A stretch of 64,000 bases of DNA from Peptostreptococcus equinus. GTDB lineage: Bacteria > Bacillota > Clostridia > Peptostreptococcales > Peptostreptococcaceae. Position numbers and translations under genes: made by a program. Within the stretch, counting starts at the first letter, position 1, and the number at the start of each line of letters is the position of its first letter. Positions 30,357 to 39,516 of this stretch are shown here, piece by piece. Under the pieces are notes generated by a model that worked only from the letters and a program-made list of their open reading frames with translations, did no database searches and was not told the DNA's origin. Location: NCBI RefSeq assembly GCF_027125355.1, contig NZ_CP114052.1, positions 1,054,001-1,118,000 of the forward strand, in the 5' to 3' direction.

Positions 30357-30818
30357 CTATTTTACCTTATTCATTAATTTACTTATGTCATCTTCCCTAT
30401 ATTCAAAATTTGACTCGTAATCGTCTACCATATCCTGTAATGATATGGACATTGTAACTTCTTCTATTGCATTTTTTATTCTTGCCCATACATATTTCGT
30501 AGAACAAACATTAGAATTTTCACATAAATCTTCATCTAGCAAACATTCGGTAAAGGCCATATTACCTTCTAATACTTTCAATATGTCAGCTACAGTAATT
30601 TTAGATGCTTCTTTTGCTAAAAGATAGCCACCTTGTGCACCTCTAATACTTTTTACAAGCTTGGCTTTTTTCAACATGGAAAAAATCTGTTCTAGATACT
30701 GATCTGAAATATTCTGTTGTTTTGCTATGTGTTTTAATGAAACTGGCTTATTTTCTGAGCTAATAGCCAATTCAAACATAGCTTTCAGACCATATTTACC
30801 TTTTGTCGATAGTTTCAT
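30357..30818 (-). CDS. Rrf2-family transcriptional regulator with an IscR-like cysteine triad
   Basis: 153 residues. The N-terminus MKLSTKGKYGLKAMFELA and the winged helix (ISDQYLEQIFSMLKKAKLVKSIRGAQGGYLLA) are typical for IscR/CymR/NsrR. Three cysteines in ECLLDEDLCENSNVCST are spaced C-x6-C-x5-C, close to the Fe-S ligands of IscR and NsrR, which suggests sensing of iron-sulfur cluster status, although CymR-type cysteine control cannot be excluded. GAGG is eight bases before the ATG. It precedes mnmA, which needs sulfur from the same supply. Confidence 0.83.
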   Translation of the reverse strand: MKLSTKGKYGLKAMFELAISSENKPVSLKHIAKQQNISDQYLEQIFSMLKKAKLVKSIRGAQGGYLLAKEASKITVADILKVLEGNMAFTECLLDEDLCENSNVCSTKYVWARIKNAIEEVTMSISLQDMVDDYESNFEYREDDISKLMNKVK

Positions 30819-30911
30819 TTAATCACCTCACTATAAAAAGTTAATTCCTAGTAAAATACTATGATTTAACCCTTAAAAATATAATATTATATCCTAGTAA
30901 AAAAGTCAATA

Positions 30912-32180
30912 TTATTTTTTATAGGCACCAATTTTTTTAAAATATTCTTTAACTTGCCTTTCAAATTTGTTGTCCTGTGGTTCATAGTATATTTTATTTT
31001 TCATATTTTCAGGCAGATAAGTCTGTTTTATATAATGATTTTCATAGTTATGTGGATATAGATATCCTAAACCATGTGAAAGTTTTTTAGCACCTGAATA
31101 GTGTGAGTCTTTTAATATATCTGGAATATCATCAGCCATGTCATTATCTATGTCACTAAGCGCTGACCCTATAGCCATATAAGATGAATTAGATTTTGGG
31201 GAAGTCGCAAGTAATATAGCAGCTTGTGCTAAAGGTATTCTAGCTTCAGGAAAACCAACTTGCATAGCAGAATCAACACATGCCTTTACCACTACAATAG
31301 CATTTGGGTACGCCATTCCAATATCTTCGCTAGCTATAATCAATAACCTCCTACAAATGGAAATCAAATCTCCTCCTTTTATTAGCATAGCCAAATAATA
31401 TACAGCTGCATCAGGATCAGAACCTCTAATAGATTTCTGAAGTGCACTGAGTAAATTATAATGTACATCTCCGTCTGTATCAAAATTATATGCAGTCGAT
31501 ATATTTAAATTTAATATTAGTTCATCATCAATTATTAATCTTCCATCTTCATCTAGGTTTGAAGAATTTATAGCAAGCTCTAGCGTATTTATAGCTGATC
31601 TCATATCCCCTCCTGAAGAAAATGAAATCTTATCAAGTGCATTTTCCTTACATACAACTTTTGAAAGAGATTCTATATTATATTTCCTTATTATATTTTC
31701 TAGACCTGATTTAATATCATCTTTACTAAGTAGTTTAAATTCCATTACAATAGAACGACTTAGTATGGCCTTGTATATATAATGATATGGATTTTCTGTG
31801 GTACTTGCTATTAAAGTTATTTCTCCAGTTTCAATAAACTCAAGTATAGATTGCTGCTGCTTTTTATTAAAAGACTGAATTTCATCTATATACAGTAATA
31901 TACCATTTTCATTTCCTAATTTTCCTATTTGCTTTATCACTTTTTTAATTTCTTCTGTAGATGAATTAGACGCATTTATTTTAAAAAAAGTCTTATTAGA
32001 TTCCTTTGATAGAATTTCTGCAACTGTTGTTTTTCCTAAACCTGGAGGTCCAAAAAAAATAAGATTAGGTAAAAAATTTTTATTTATCATATTAGATAAT
32101 ACTTTATTTTGGCCAATCAAGTGTCTCTGTCCCACTATATCATCAATTGTTTTTGGTCTGTATTTATCAGCTAATGGCAT
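30912..32180 (-). CDS. rarA: Replication-associated recombination protein A (AAA+ ATPase)
   Basis: 423 residues. MPLADKYRPKTIDDIVGQ, Walker A FFGPPGLGKTTVAE, Walker B LLYIDEIQSFN and the C-terminal AQAAILLATSPKSNSSYMAI plus GLGYLYPHNYENH identify RarA/MgsA. It is a tetrameric clamp-loader-like ATPase acting at stalled forks. ATG 32180 is used because GAGGAG lies close upstream; 32195 is a longer in-frame alternative. It begins just past the codY terminator. Confidence 0.94.
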   Translation of the reverse strand: MPLADKYRPKTIDDIVGQRHLIGQNKVLSNMINKNFLPNLIFFGPPGLGKTTVAEILSKESNKTFFKINASNSSTEEIKKVIKQIGKLGNENGILLYIDEIQSFNKKQQQSILEFIETGEITLIASTTENPYHYIYKAILSRSIVMEFKLLSKDDIKSGLENIIRKYNIESLSKVVCKENALDKISFSSGGDMRSAINTLELAINSSNLDEDGRLIIDDELILNLNISTAYNFDTDGDVHYNLLSALQKSIRGSDPDAAVYYLAMLIKGGDLISICRRLLIIASEDIGMAYPNAIVVVKACVDSAMQVGFPEARIPLAQAAILLATSPKSNSSYMAIGSALSDIDNDMADDIPDILKDSHYSGAKKLSHGLGYLYPHNYENHYIKQTYLPENMKNKIYYEPQDNKFERQVKEYFKKIGAYKK

Positions 32181-32192
32181 ATCTGCTCCTCT

Positions 32193-32223
32193 CAAAAAAT
32201 AAGGACTGCATAGCAGTCCTTAA
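32193..32223 (-). terminator. Intrinsic terminator after codY
   Basis: Perfect 9-bp arms AAGGACTGC / GCAGTCCTT (32201-32209 and 32213-32221) with a T-run on the minus strand, 14 bases beyond the codY stop. Confidence 0.85.
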
Positions 32224-32236
32224 AATTACTCAATTA

Positions 32237-33010
32237 TTATTGTTTATCTAGCTCTTCTAACAATTTGTCGTTTAATATCTTGATATGAGTACCTTTCATA
32301 CCTAGGGATCTAGATTCTATTACACCTGCACTTTCAAATTTTCTTAGTGCATTTACAATTACAGAACGAGTAATTCCAACCTTATCCGCTATTTTACTAG
32401 CAACTAATAGACCTTCGGTACCGTCTAGTTCATTGAATATATGCTCTATTGCTTCTAATTCTGAATATGAAAGAGTTCCTATAGCCATCTGTACTACAGC
32501 TTTTTTTCTCATTTCTTCTTCCATTTCTTCACTGATAGCTCTTAAAATTTCAAGCCCTATTACTGTAGCAGAATACTCGGCAACTACTAAGTCTTCATCA
32601 GTAAATGCATGGTCATATCTTGATAGTACTAGTGTACCTAATCTCTCTCCACTACCCAAAATTGGAACTACAGTAGTAAATTTATCTGCTCTTTCGTTTT
32701 CACTTGGAAAATATTTCAATATTTCATCTGATGTTAAATTTTCTTTAGTTTCATAAATCATTAATACATTTTCTGTATATTCCTTTGGAAATCTCATTGA
32801 TTTATTTTCTTCATCTACTTCTATAGAACTATCTTCTGGTTTTACTAAATGGTAACCTAATACTTTCCCCTTCACTCTTACAACGTATACATTAGAGTTA
32901 AGAACTTCTCCTAGCACACTAGATAGCTGGTCAAATGACACTGATGTGCCCGTAGTTGACTGAAGAGTTTTATTAATTCGTCTAGTATTTTTTAGTAATT
33001 CACTAGTCAT
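32237..33010 (-). CDS. codY: GTP-sensing transcriptional pleiotropic repressor CodY
   Basis: 257 residues, normal length. The N-terminal GAF ligand domain begins [13 protein letters not shown], and the C-terminal winged helix holds the near-invariant [44 protein letters not shown]. CodY responds to branched-chain amino acids and GTP and represses nutrient-acquisition genes under rich conditions. A promoter and CodY-box-like site precede it. It is in its usual Firmicutes neighbourhood near topA and dprA, separated from them here by the rhodanese genes. Confidence 0.97.
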   Translation of the reverse strand: MTSELLKNTRRINKTLQSTTGTSVSFDQLSSVLGEVLNSNVYVVRVKGKVLGYHLVKPEDSSIEVDEENKSMRFPKEYTENVLMIYETKENLTSDEILKYFPSENERADKFTTVVPILGSGERLGTLVLSRYDHAFTDEDLVVAEYSATVIGLEILRAISEEMEEEMRKKAVVQMAIGTLSYSELEAIEHIFNELDGTEGLLVASKIADKVGITRSVIVNALRKFESAGVIESRSLGMKGTHIKILNDKLLEELDKQ

Positions 33011-33085
33011 TTTTTCCTCCTTAATTTAACTGTATATTTTGAATTTTTACAATTTATTTTCTATTCAAATAATATTTCATAATAA

Positions 33086-33149
33086 ATATTATCATATTAT
33101 TTTAAAAAATTCAACAATTTTTAACCATTTTTAAAATTTTCACAATTTT
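33086..33149 (-). promoter_or_regulatory. codY promoter with a CodY-box-like site
   Basis: On the minus strand TTGAAT (33109-33114) and TAATAT (33086-33091) are 17 bp apart, 75 bp before the start codon. AATTTTCACAATTTT (plus strand 33135-33149) lies 20 bp upstream of the -35 and matches the CodY consensus AATTTTCWGAAAATT at 12 of 15 positions. The rest of the 366-base gap is A/T-rich with no gene seen. Confidence 0.5.
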
Positions 33150-33279
33150 ACTGACAAGTATACAATATATTTTATAACCTTATCCATATTACTACTAATT
33201 CAAAAAAATTGCAATGATTTGTTTAATTTTTATTTTTTTTGCAAATATTGTTTAATTTTAAAAAATACTTGTAAAATAA

Positions 33280-33318
33280 TATAAAAAAGCCTAACAACTT
33301 AAAAACTGTTAGGCCTTA
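33280..33318 (-). terminator. Intrinsic terminator after the four-TM protein gene
   Basis: AAGCCTAACA / TGTTAGGCCTT arms (33287-33296 and 33307-33317) with a T-run on the minus strand. It closes the rhodanese lipoprotein operon. Confidence 0.82.
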
Positions 33319-33376
33319 GATTACATTTTATTTCTTTAAATTTTTTAAATTTTTTATTTTTTATTTTATTATATTT

Positions 33377-33829
33377 TTATATATTATTATTTATATTTTT
33401 TATATTTTTTATAGTTCTAGTATTTATAATGTTTATAATTGATAAAAATACTATTATTATTAAAACCATCAGCAAATACGGATAATTTAAAGCTTCTTTA
33501 GCTGTTTTTGAAAAAAATATTATCTCTAGATTTACCGACCACAACAAAGCTATTATTGATGAAATTAACAAGTACTTATTTTTGCCTTTTTTGATTTTAA
33601 TAATCTGTATTATAAGTAAGACTATTATTATTAAAATAAATACTGACAAGATCATTAAATTCATATCTTTGAATATTCCATTCATGTATTGTGTTTTTTG
33701 ATAATACAAATGGTGATTTACTCCAGCACTTGAATGTGTTAATTTTTCTAAGTAAAATACTCCTGCATATATAAATAACTGAATTATAAATATTATAAAG
33801 AAAAATATCTTTTTTGCTTTATCAAGCAT
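33377..33829 (-). CDS. Small four-TM membrane protein of unknown function
   Basis: 150 residues with four hydrophobic segments (about 8-26, 53-75, 85-103 and 115-135). No family motif is recognised. The loop between the first two segments (residues 30-50) is rich in His and Tyr (NHHLYYQKTQYM) and probably faces outside. It begins 20 bases after the rhodanese lipoprotein stop and shares its terminator, so it may anchor or assist that sulfurtransferase. The ribosome site (AAAGTGTGG) is weak. Confidence 0.55.
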   Translation of the reverse strand: MLDKAKKIFFFIIFIIQLFIYAGVFYLEKLTHSSAGVNHHLYYQKTQYMNGIFKDMNLMILSVFILIIIVLLIIQIIKIKKGKNKYLLISSIIALLWSVNLEIIFFSKTAKEALNYPYLLMVLIIIVFLSIINIINTRTIKNIKNINNNI

Positions 33830-33849
33830 TATTTAACCACACTTTCTTT

Positions 33850-35274
33850 CTACTTCTTTGGTGCTCCAGTTTCAATCTTATATCCTGCATTTGACCAACC
33901 AATCCATCCATCACTAAATAATGATGCATTTTCATGGCCCATAACGTTAGCATACCATAAAATTTCAGCAGCTCTCCATCCACTACCACAGAAGAATGAC
34001 ATATGCTTGTTAGAGTCTATTCCATCTTTTTTCCATAATGCTTCTATTTCTTCTTGATTTCTCATTGTCTTATCTATATTCCTATAATAATACATTGAAC
34101 TTGAATTTTTGATACCAGCATGCCCAAATATTGCCCCTGGGATTCTACCCTTTTTCTTATGATAAGAATATCCAGTAACTTCTCCATTAAATTCTCCTAT
34201 AGTACGATTATCTATTAGCTGGAAATCAGGATGTTGTACCTTATTATCCATTATTGATTTTATTTCTGATAATGTATCAATTACATCAGGATTAGCTGGT
34301 ACAGTTATTCTAAAAGAATCAGCCTTTTTCGCTTTTTCTTCTTTCTTATCTAATTTGTAACCTTGTGAAGTCCATCCTACTATACCACCATTCATTACTC
34401 TAACATCTTTTACTCCCATATATTTACATATAACAGCAAATCTTGAAGCTGCCATTGGTTCTGGACTAGTGGCAATAATGGTATCATTTGCTGTAATACC
34501 ATTATCTACTAATAGTTTTTCTAGAGTCTTATCATCTGCTAATTTCCACTCATCATCGCCATCTTTATTTTTCTTTGGAGGTTCAAATGAATCAGTATTA
34601 ATGTGTATTGCTGTAGGTATATGACCATCTAAGTATCCAGATTCTTTATTGTCTCCCCATCTTACATCTACAATTTTAACATTTTTTATATCTGTAAAAC
34701 TTTCTGGAGTTTTACCATCAACTATTGATTTTACAATATTGGGAGAAACTAATAAAGCATAATTTTTATATGATTCCATAGGCTTATTTGAGTTTACCCA
34801 TTCATTAGCATCATAAGTTTTTATTTTATCCATACCCTTTTTAGCTAGGAAATTGGCAACTTCTTTGGCATCCTTACCATTTGTATCGTAAACGATTATA
34901 GATTTATCTTTACTTAATTCTTTATTCTTTATTGCATCGCTTAGTACTTTATCTCTAGAGTATTTTTCTAGATTTTCTTTTTCATCATAGTCTGCCTTAA
35001 GCCATCTAGCAGAAAAATCCTTAGCTCCTTTTATATGTCCACCTATTTTTACCCCATCTTCTTTCCAGCCATTGTATGCATCATTAGATCTTGCATCTAG
35101 TACAATTGAATTTTTATCCTTTAATGCATTTTCTACATCTACAGTCTTCGCAACTTCTATTTTAACATTAGAAGATGATTGATCTTTTGTTTCTTGTTTT
35201 GTTGTACAAGCTGTTAATGATGACATAATCATAAGTGCACTCATAACAATACTTGCTTTACTTTTAATCTTCAT
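33850..35274 (-). CDS. Lipoprotein with three rhodanese domains
   Basis: 474 residues. Lipoprotein signal peptide with lipobox LTAC (Cys about residue 23) followed by a Lys/Ser linker. Three rhodanese-like domains follow at about 45-150, 160-310 and 320-470. Only the third has a catalytic-loop Cys (FFCGSGWRAAE); the first two have YDTNGKD and ATSPEPMAAS in the same place and appear inactive. It resembles thiosulfate sulfurtransferases of the SseA type with an added third domain. It should act on the outside of the membrane. The start at ATG 35274 has GGAGG five bases upstream. Confidence 0.82.
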   Translation of the reverse strand: MKIKSKASIVMSALMIMSSLTACTTKQETKDQSSSNVKIEVAKTVDVENALKDKNSIVLDARSNDAYNGWKEDGVKIGGHIKGAKDFSARWLKADYDEKENLEKYSRDKVLSDAIKNKELSKDKSIIVYDTNGKDAKEVANFLAKKGMDKIKTYDANEWVNSNKPMESYKNYALLVSPNIVKSIVDGKTPESFTDIKNVKIVDVRWGDNKESGYLDGHIPTAIHINTDSFEPPKKNKDGDDEWKLADDKTLEKLLVDNGITANDTIIATSPEPMAASRFAVICKYMGVKDVRVMNGGIVGWTSQGYKLDKKEEKAKKADSFRITVPANPDVIDTLSEIKSIMDNKVQHPDFQLIDNRTIGEFNGEVTGYSYHKKKGRIPGAIFGHAGIKNSSSMYYYRNIDKTMRNQEEIEALWKKDGIDSNKHMSFFCGSGWRAAEILWYANVMGHENASLFSDGWIGWSNAGYKIETGAPKK

Positions 35275-35351
35275 ACTTACCTCCAATTTTTTAGAATTTC
35301 ACTAATAATTATAACATTTTCTAAAAGAAATTTTTTATTTGTTATTTCTAT

Positions 35352-35396
35352 AAATAAAAATAGAATTATAGATACTATCTATAATTCTGTTTTTTA
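35352..35396 (-). terminator. Intrinsic terminator after topA
   Basis: Perfect 11-bp arms AGAATTATAGA / TCTATAATTCT (35362-35372 and 35378-35388) followed on the minus strand by TATTTTTATT. Confidence 0.8.
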
Positions 35397-35456
35397 TTAG
35401 ATAAAGAAAAGTCTCTTAATATGAAAATAAATTTTATAATATTTTCTTAATAATTA

Positions 35457-37544
35457 TTATTCTTTTTCCTTTTTATTTTTTATTGTAGTTTTTGTATTTG
35501 TAATGCAATCTTTGTTAGAACAAATCAATTTTGTTTCTTTTTTGCTTGCTTTCTCGATCATATATGATCCACACTCATTACATATCTTATCAGTTGGTTT
35601 ATTCCATTCTACAAAGTCACATTCAGGATAATTACTACATCCATAGAAAACTCTTCCCCTTTTAGATTTTCTAAGAATTATATCACCTTCATGGCATTTA
35701 GGACATTTTACACCTATTTTTTCTACAATAGGCTTTGTATTTTTGCATTCAGGATAGTTTTTACAAGCCATGAATTTACCAAATCGACCATGTTTTATTA
35801 CCATGTGATCACCACATAATTCACATATTTCATCTGTTTCTTCATCCATATTGATCTTTTCTATATTTTCAATAGCTTCTTTTATAGATGACTCTAAAGG
35901 AGTATAAGCATCTTTTATAACTTTTTTCCATGTTATCTCTCCATCAGCTACCTCATCAAGTTTAGCCTCTAATTGAGCAGTATAGTCTATATCTGTAAGC
36001 ATCTCAAAATTTTCTTCAAGAATTTCAGTTACTATTTTTCCAAGTTCCGTTGGTTTTATGCTGGCACCTTCTTTTTCAACATAGCCTCTAGCCACTATAG
36101 TTCCAATTGTAGGTGCATATGTAGATGGTCTACCTATACCTAATTCTTCAAGAGTTTTTACCAAGCTGGCTTCTGTGTATCTTGCAGGTGGTTTTGTAAA
36201 ATGTTGTTCTGGTAAAATTTGCTCTACCTTTAATTTTTCACCTACTTTTATACTTGGAAGTATCTTATCTTCTCTATCAAAATAATCATATACTCTTGTA
36301 TATCCATCAAATATTTGTTTTGATCCCGTAGCTTTAAATATATAATCTCCAATTTTTGCTTCTATAGAAATAGATTCGTATACAGCATCTTGCATTTGAC
36401 TGGCTACAAATCTCTTCCAAATAAGATTATAAAGCTTATATTGGTCTTTTGTAAGATTTTGAGCTATAGAATCTGGAGTCCTAAATACAGAAGTTGGTCT
36501 GATTGCCTCATGAGCATCTTGTGACCCTTTCTTCTTTACTACGTCCTTTACTTTACCTTCTTGATAATAATTTTCTCCAAATCTATCGACTATAAAGTTT
36601 TTAGCAGCACTCTTGGCCTCATCAGATATTCTTTGTGAATCTGTTCTAATATAGGAAATTAATCCCAAAGTTCCTTCTTTACCAACATCTACACCTTCAT
36701 ATAGTTCTTGAGCTATTTTCATAGCTTTTTTAGTAGTAAATCCAAGTCTATTCACAGCCTCTTGCTGTAACATAGAAGTAGTGAATGGCTTTACAGGACT
36801 TCTTCTTCTTGTTTTCGAATCTATATTAATTACTTCTAGTTCTTTATTTTTTATAGATTCAATTATTTTATTCACATGTTCTTCATCATTAATATCAATC
36901 TTTTTATCTTTTCCATAGAAAGAAAATTCTATTTCTTTTGACTTAATCTTTGAGGTTAAATCTAATGTCCAATATTCTACTGGTATAAATTCTTCTATTT
37001 CTCTTTCACGGTCAAGTACTATTTTAGTAGCTACTGACTGAACTCTACCAGCACTAAGTCCTCTTCTAACCTTTTGCCATAGTATAGGACTAATCTGGTA
37101 TCCCAAGAGCCTATCAATTACTCTTCTTGCTTGCTGGGCATCTACTAAATCTAGATTAATTTTTCTAGGTGTCTTTATTGATTTTTTTATTGTGTCCTTT
37201 GTAATTTCATTAAATTCTATTCTGCACTCAGACTCGGGATCTAAATCCAGTATGTGAGTTAGATGCCATGATATAGCTTCTCCTTCTCTATCAGGGTCGG
37301 TTGCAAGGTATATTTTAGTAGCTTTTTTGGCTTCCTTTTTTATATCTTTAATTACATCACCCTTACCCCTAATATTTATATACTCAGGTTCAAAGTCATT
37401 CTCTATATCTACAGCTAATCTACTCTTAGGCAAGTCTCTAATATGACCCACTGATGCCTTTACAACATAGTGACTCTTACCTAAAAATTTCTCTATTGTT
37501 TTTGCTTTTGCAGGAGACTCAACAATTACTAAAGCCTTTGGCAC
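35457..37544 (-). CDS. topA: DNA topoisomerase I (type IA)
   Basis: 695 residues. Toprim domain MPKALVIVESPAKAKTIEKF with DPDREGEAISWHL, active-site Tyr in ISYIRTDSQRIS, and three to four C-terminal zinc-ribbon modules (CELCGDHM..C..YPEC, CPKCHEGD..CSNYPEC, CNECGSY..C). Removes negative supercoils behind transcription. The start is GTG 37544 with GGAGG eight bases upstream. It lies 22 bases after dprA; comM-dprA-topA is a common Firmicutes gene order. Confidence 0.96.
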   Translation of the reverse strand: MPKALVIVESPAKAKTIEKFLGKSHYVVKASVGHIRDLPKSRLAVDIENDFEPEYINIRGKGDVIKDIKKEAKKATKIYLATDPDREGEAISWHLTHILDLDPESECRIEFNEITKDTIKKSIKTPRKINLDLVDAQQARRVIDRLLGYQISPILWQKVRRGLSAGRVQSVATKIVLDREREIEEFIPVEYWTLDLTSKIKSKEIEFSFYGKDKKIDINDEEHVNKIIESIKNKELEVINIDSKTRRRSPVKPFTTSMLQQEAVNRLGFTTKKAMKIAQELYEGVDVGKEGTLGLISYIRTDSQRISDEAKSAAKNFIVDRFGENYYQEGKVKDVVKKKGSQDAHEAIRPTSVFRTPDSIAQNLTKDQYKLYNLIWKRFVASQMQDAVYESISIEAKIGDYIFKATGSKQIFDGYTRVYDYFDREDKILPSIKVGEKLKVEQILPEQHFTKPPARYTEASLVKTLEELGIGRPSTYAPTIGTIVARGYVEKEGASIKPTELGKIVTEILEENFEMLTDIDYTAQLEAKLDEVADGEITWKKVIKDAYTPLESSIKEAIENIEKINMDEETDEICELCGDHMVIKHGRFGKFMACKNYPECKNTKPIVEKIGVKCPKCHEGDIILRKSKRGRVFYGCSNYPECDFVEWNKPTDKICNECGSYMIEKASKKETKLICSNKDCITNTKTTIKNKKEKE

Positions 37545-37565
37545 AAGCTACACCTCCATTAACGT

Positions 37566-38783
37566 TTATTTAGGTGCATATTTATTCTGATCTAATTCTA
37601 CAACTAAATCGAAAATACATAATTTATTTAACGCTGATAAAATATTGCTAATATCCAAAGAGGTTCTATAACAAATTTCATCAATCGATAGAGCACCATG
37701 TGAGCTTAAAATATCTAACACTTTATTTTCATATATTGTTAATTGAATATCTTTTGACTCACCTTGCATTATATTAACACAAGACACCCCACTAAGACTA
37801 GTATTTTCGTTAAAATTCTTATCATTTTTTTCATAATTCAAGTTTTTTGCAACAAAATAATCTAAATAATCCTCAGTTATATCATCTGCATTTTCAACTA
37901 ATTTTGCACCTTCTTTAATAATTTTATTAGTACCCCTACTTAGACTAGAAAAAACTTGTCCTGGTATAGAATATACATTTCTATTTTCATTTAGTGCAGC
38001 ATATGCTGTTGTAAGTGCACCACTCTTCTCTTCCGCTTCAACCACTAAAACACCTTTTGATAGACCAGCAATAATCCTATTTCTTCTTGCAAAATGATAT
38101 GGTTTTGTAAGCATACCCGGTCCATGCTCAGATATAACAAGCCCTGATTTAGCTATTATTTCCTTGTATAAAGCTAAATTCGACTTTGGATATATATTAT
38201 CTATTGCTGTCCCCATTACAGCAATAGTATTAGAAGACTCAAAAATAGCATATCTGTGCGCGTGTGAATCTATACCTTTAGCCATTCCACTTACTATTAC
38301 AAATTTTTTTGCTAACTCTGGAACAATCACTTTGCATACACTAGTTCCATACTGACTAGCTTTTCTAGATCCCACCACAGCAAAAATATCTTTATTCATT
38401 AATTCTATATTTCCCTTATAAAATAGTATGTATGGTGGATCATATATTTCTCTAAGATCATCTGAATATTGAGCATCCTCTATACAAATATATGATATAT
38501 TCTTTTTTTTAAGGTCAAAAATAATTTGGTTGATGAATTTGTCATTATATGTATTAACTTTTATTTTCTCTTTTATTTTACAATTTATATTTTCGTCTAT
38601 AACTATGTCTCTAATTAGTCTATTTATATTTATAATATTATCACTATTATTTATATCATCAAAAATATCAACATTAACATAGTGATTAAAAAAATTTTCA
38701 TATGCAGAAGTCTTTCTTATATTTTTCATTTCTATAGAAGATAATTTACATACATAGTAAGCCCATAAGTAAAATTTATTCAA
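37566..38783 (-). CDS. dprA: DNA processing protein DprA
   Basis: 405 residues. A SAM-like N-terminal helical part is followed by the Rossmann core with VVGSRKASQYG, VSGMAKGIDSHAH, VMGTAIDNIYP and the ARRNRIIAGLSKGVLVVEA motif, and a DML1-like winged helix at the C-terminus (SSHGALSIDEICYRTSLDISNILSALNKL). DprA loads RecA on incoming single-stranded DNA during transformation. The start is TTG 38783, with GGAGGG six bases before it. The gene is intact although neighbouring comM is interrupted. Confidence 0.94.
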   Translation of the reverse strand: MNKFYLWAYYVCKLSSIEMKNIRKTSAYENFFNHYVNVDIFDDINNSDNIININRLIRDIVIDENINCKIKEKIKVNTYNDKFINQIIFDLKKKNISYICIEDAQYSDDLREIYDPPYILFYKGNIELMNKDIFAVVGSRKASQYGTSVCKVIVPELAKKFVIVSGMAKGIDSHAHRYAIFESSNTIAVMGTAIDNIYPKSNLALYKEIIAKSGLVISEHGPGMLTKPYHFARRNRIIAGLSKGVLVVEAEEKSGALTTAYAALNENRNVYSIPGQVFSSLSRGTNKIIKEGAKLVENADDITEDYLDYFVAKNLNYEKNDKNFNENTSLSGVSCVNIMQGESKDIQLTIYENKVLDILSSHGALSIDEICYRTSLDISNILSALNKLCIFDLVVELDQNKYAPK

Positions 38784-38888
38784 ACTGATCCCTCCAAGTG
38801 TAATTACTTTTTAAAAGTATATCATTTTTACATAAATGATAATTTTAATATAAAAATTTGATAAGTATATCGTAAATATATTTATGGA

Positions 38889-39455
38889 CTAACTCATAAA
38901 ATATTTATAAAACGCTCTTCTAAAAGAAAATGCCTCTAATATATTATCTGAGCTGATCAATTCTTTTTCTTCTAGATCTGCTATTGTTCTAGATAACTTT
39001 ACAATGTTCAGATAAGATCTATTGCTCAACCTATACTTATTGTATATTTTATTTAAAACTACTTCAGCGCCAACATCAAATTTACAGTACTCTATCACCT
39101 GCTTGTACGACATTTTACTATTTAATTCTATTTTTTCTTTTTTAAATCTATCACTTTGAATTTTTCTCACTTTATTGATTTTTTCTCTGATATTCACTGT
39201 TTTTATCAATGTATTATTTAACTTATTATCTTCAATATTATTTAACTTATTATCTTCAATACTGAATGAAACCTCATTAACTTCACAAAATATATCAAAC
39301 CTATCTAATATAGGCCCAGATATCCTATGCCTATATCTATCTATCTCATTTTGAGTACAAATGCATTTTTTATCTGTATTATAATACCCGCACGGGCAAG
39401 GATTCATTGCGACTATGAAATGGATACAATTACACGATAGAAATTTCAAATGCAC
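38889..39455 (-). pseudogene. comM: 3' remnant of comM (YifB/Mg-chelatase-like AAA ATPase)
   Basis: The frame has 188 residues beginning inside a conserved position: VAMNPCPCGYYNTDKKC is found around residue 310-330 of full YifB proteins of about 510 residues, and ISGPILDRFDIFCEV and the final Mg-chelatase C-terminal domain (IVKLSRTIADLEE ... ILEAFSFRRA) follow. The Walker A and B portion is absent. The first 10-15 residues (MHLKFLSCNCIHF) do not look like the family and are probably read from the inserted element. An in-frame 24-bp direct duplication adds a second copy of IEDNKLNN. ComM helps integrate transforming DNA, so natural transformation is expected to be impaired while the insertion stays. 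Confidence 0.82.
39213..39260 (-). repeat. Tandem 24-bp duplication inside comM remnant
   Basis: 39213-39236 and 39237-39260 are identical 24-base units; each encodes IEDNKLNN in frame. It lies in a variable loop between conserved parts. Confidence 0.9.
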
Positions 39456-39470
39456 CCACCCTTATTATAT
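39400..39470. other. Chromosome-element junction in comM (candidate attachment site)
   Basis: Reading comM backwards, family identity ends at about FIVAMNPCPCG (39390-39425). Beyond it the protein is unrelated and within 70 bases the AraC gene terminator begins. This is the left boundary of the inserted element. The exact crossover bases cannot be determined without the other end or an uninterrupted comM from a relative. Confidence 0.6.
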
Positions 39471-39498
39471 AAAAAAGAGATGGAATTAATCCATCCCC
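39470..39498 (-). terminator. Intrinsic terminator after the AraC/GyrI gene
   Basis: GATGGA / TCCATC arms with symmetric AATT core (39479-39495), followed by TCTTTTTT on the minus strand, at the element edge. Confidence 0.75.
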
Positions 39499-39516
39499 CT
39501 CAAGTTCGATATTAAG

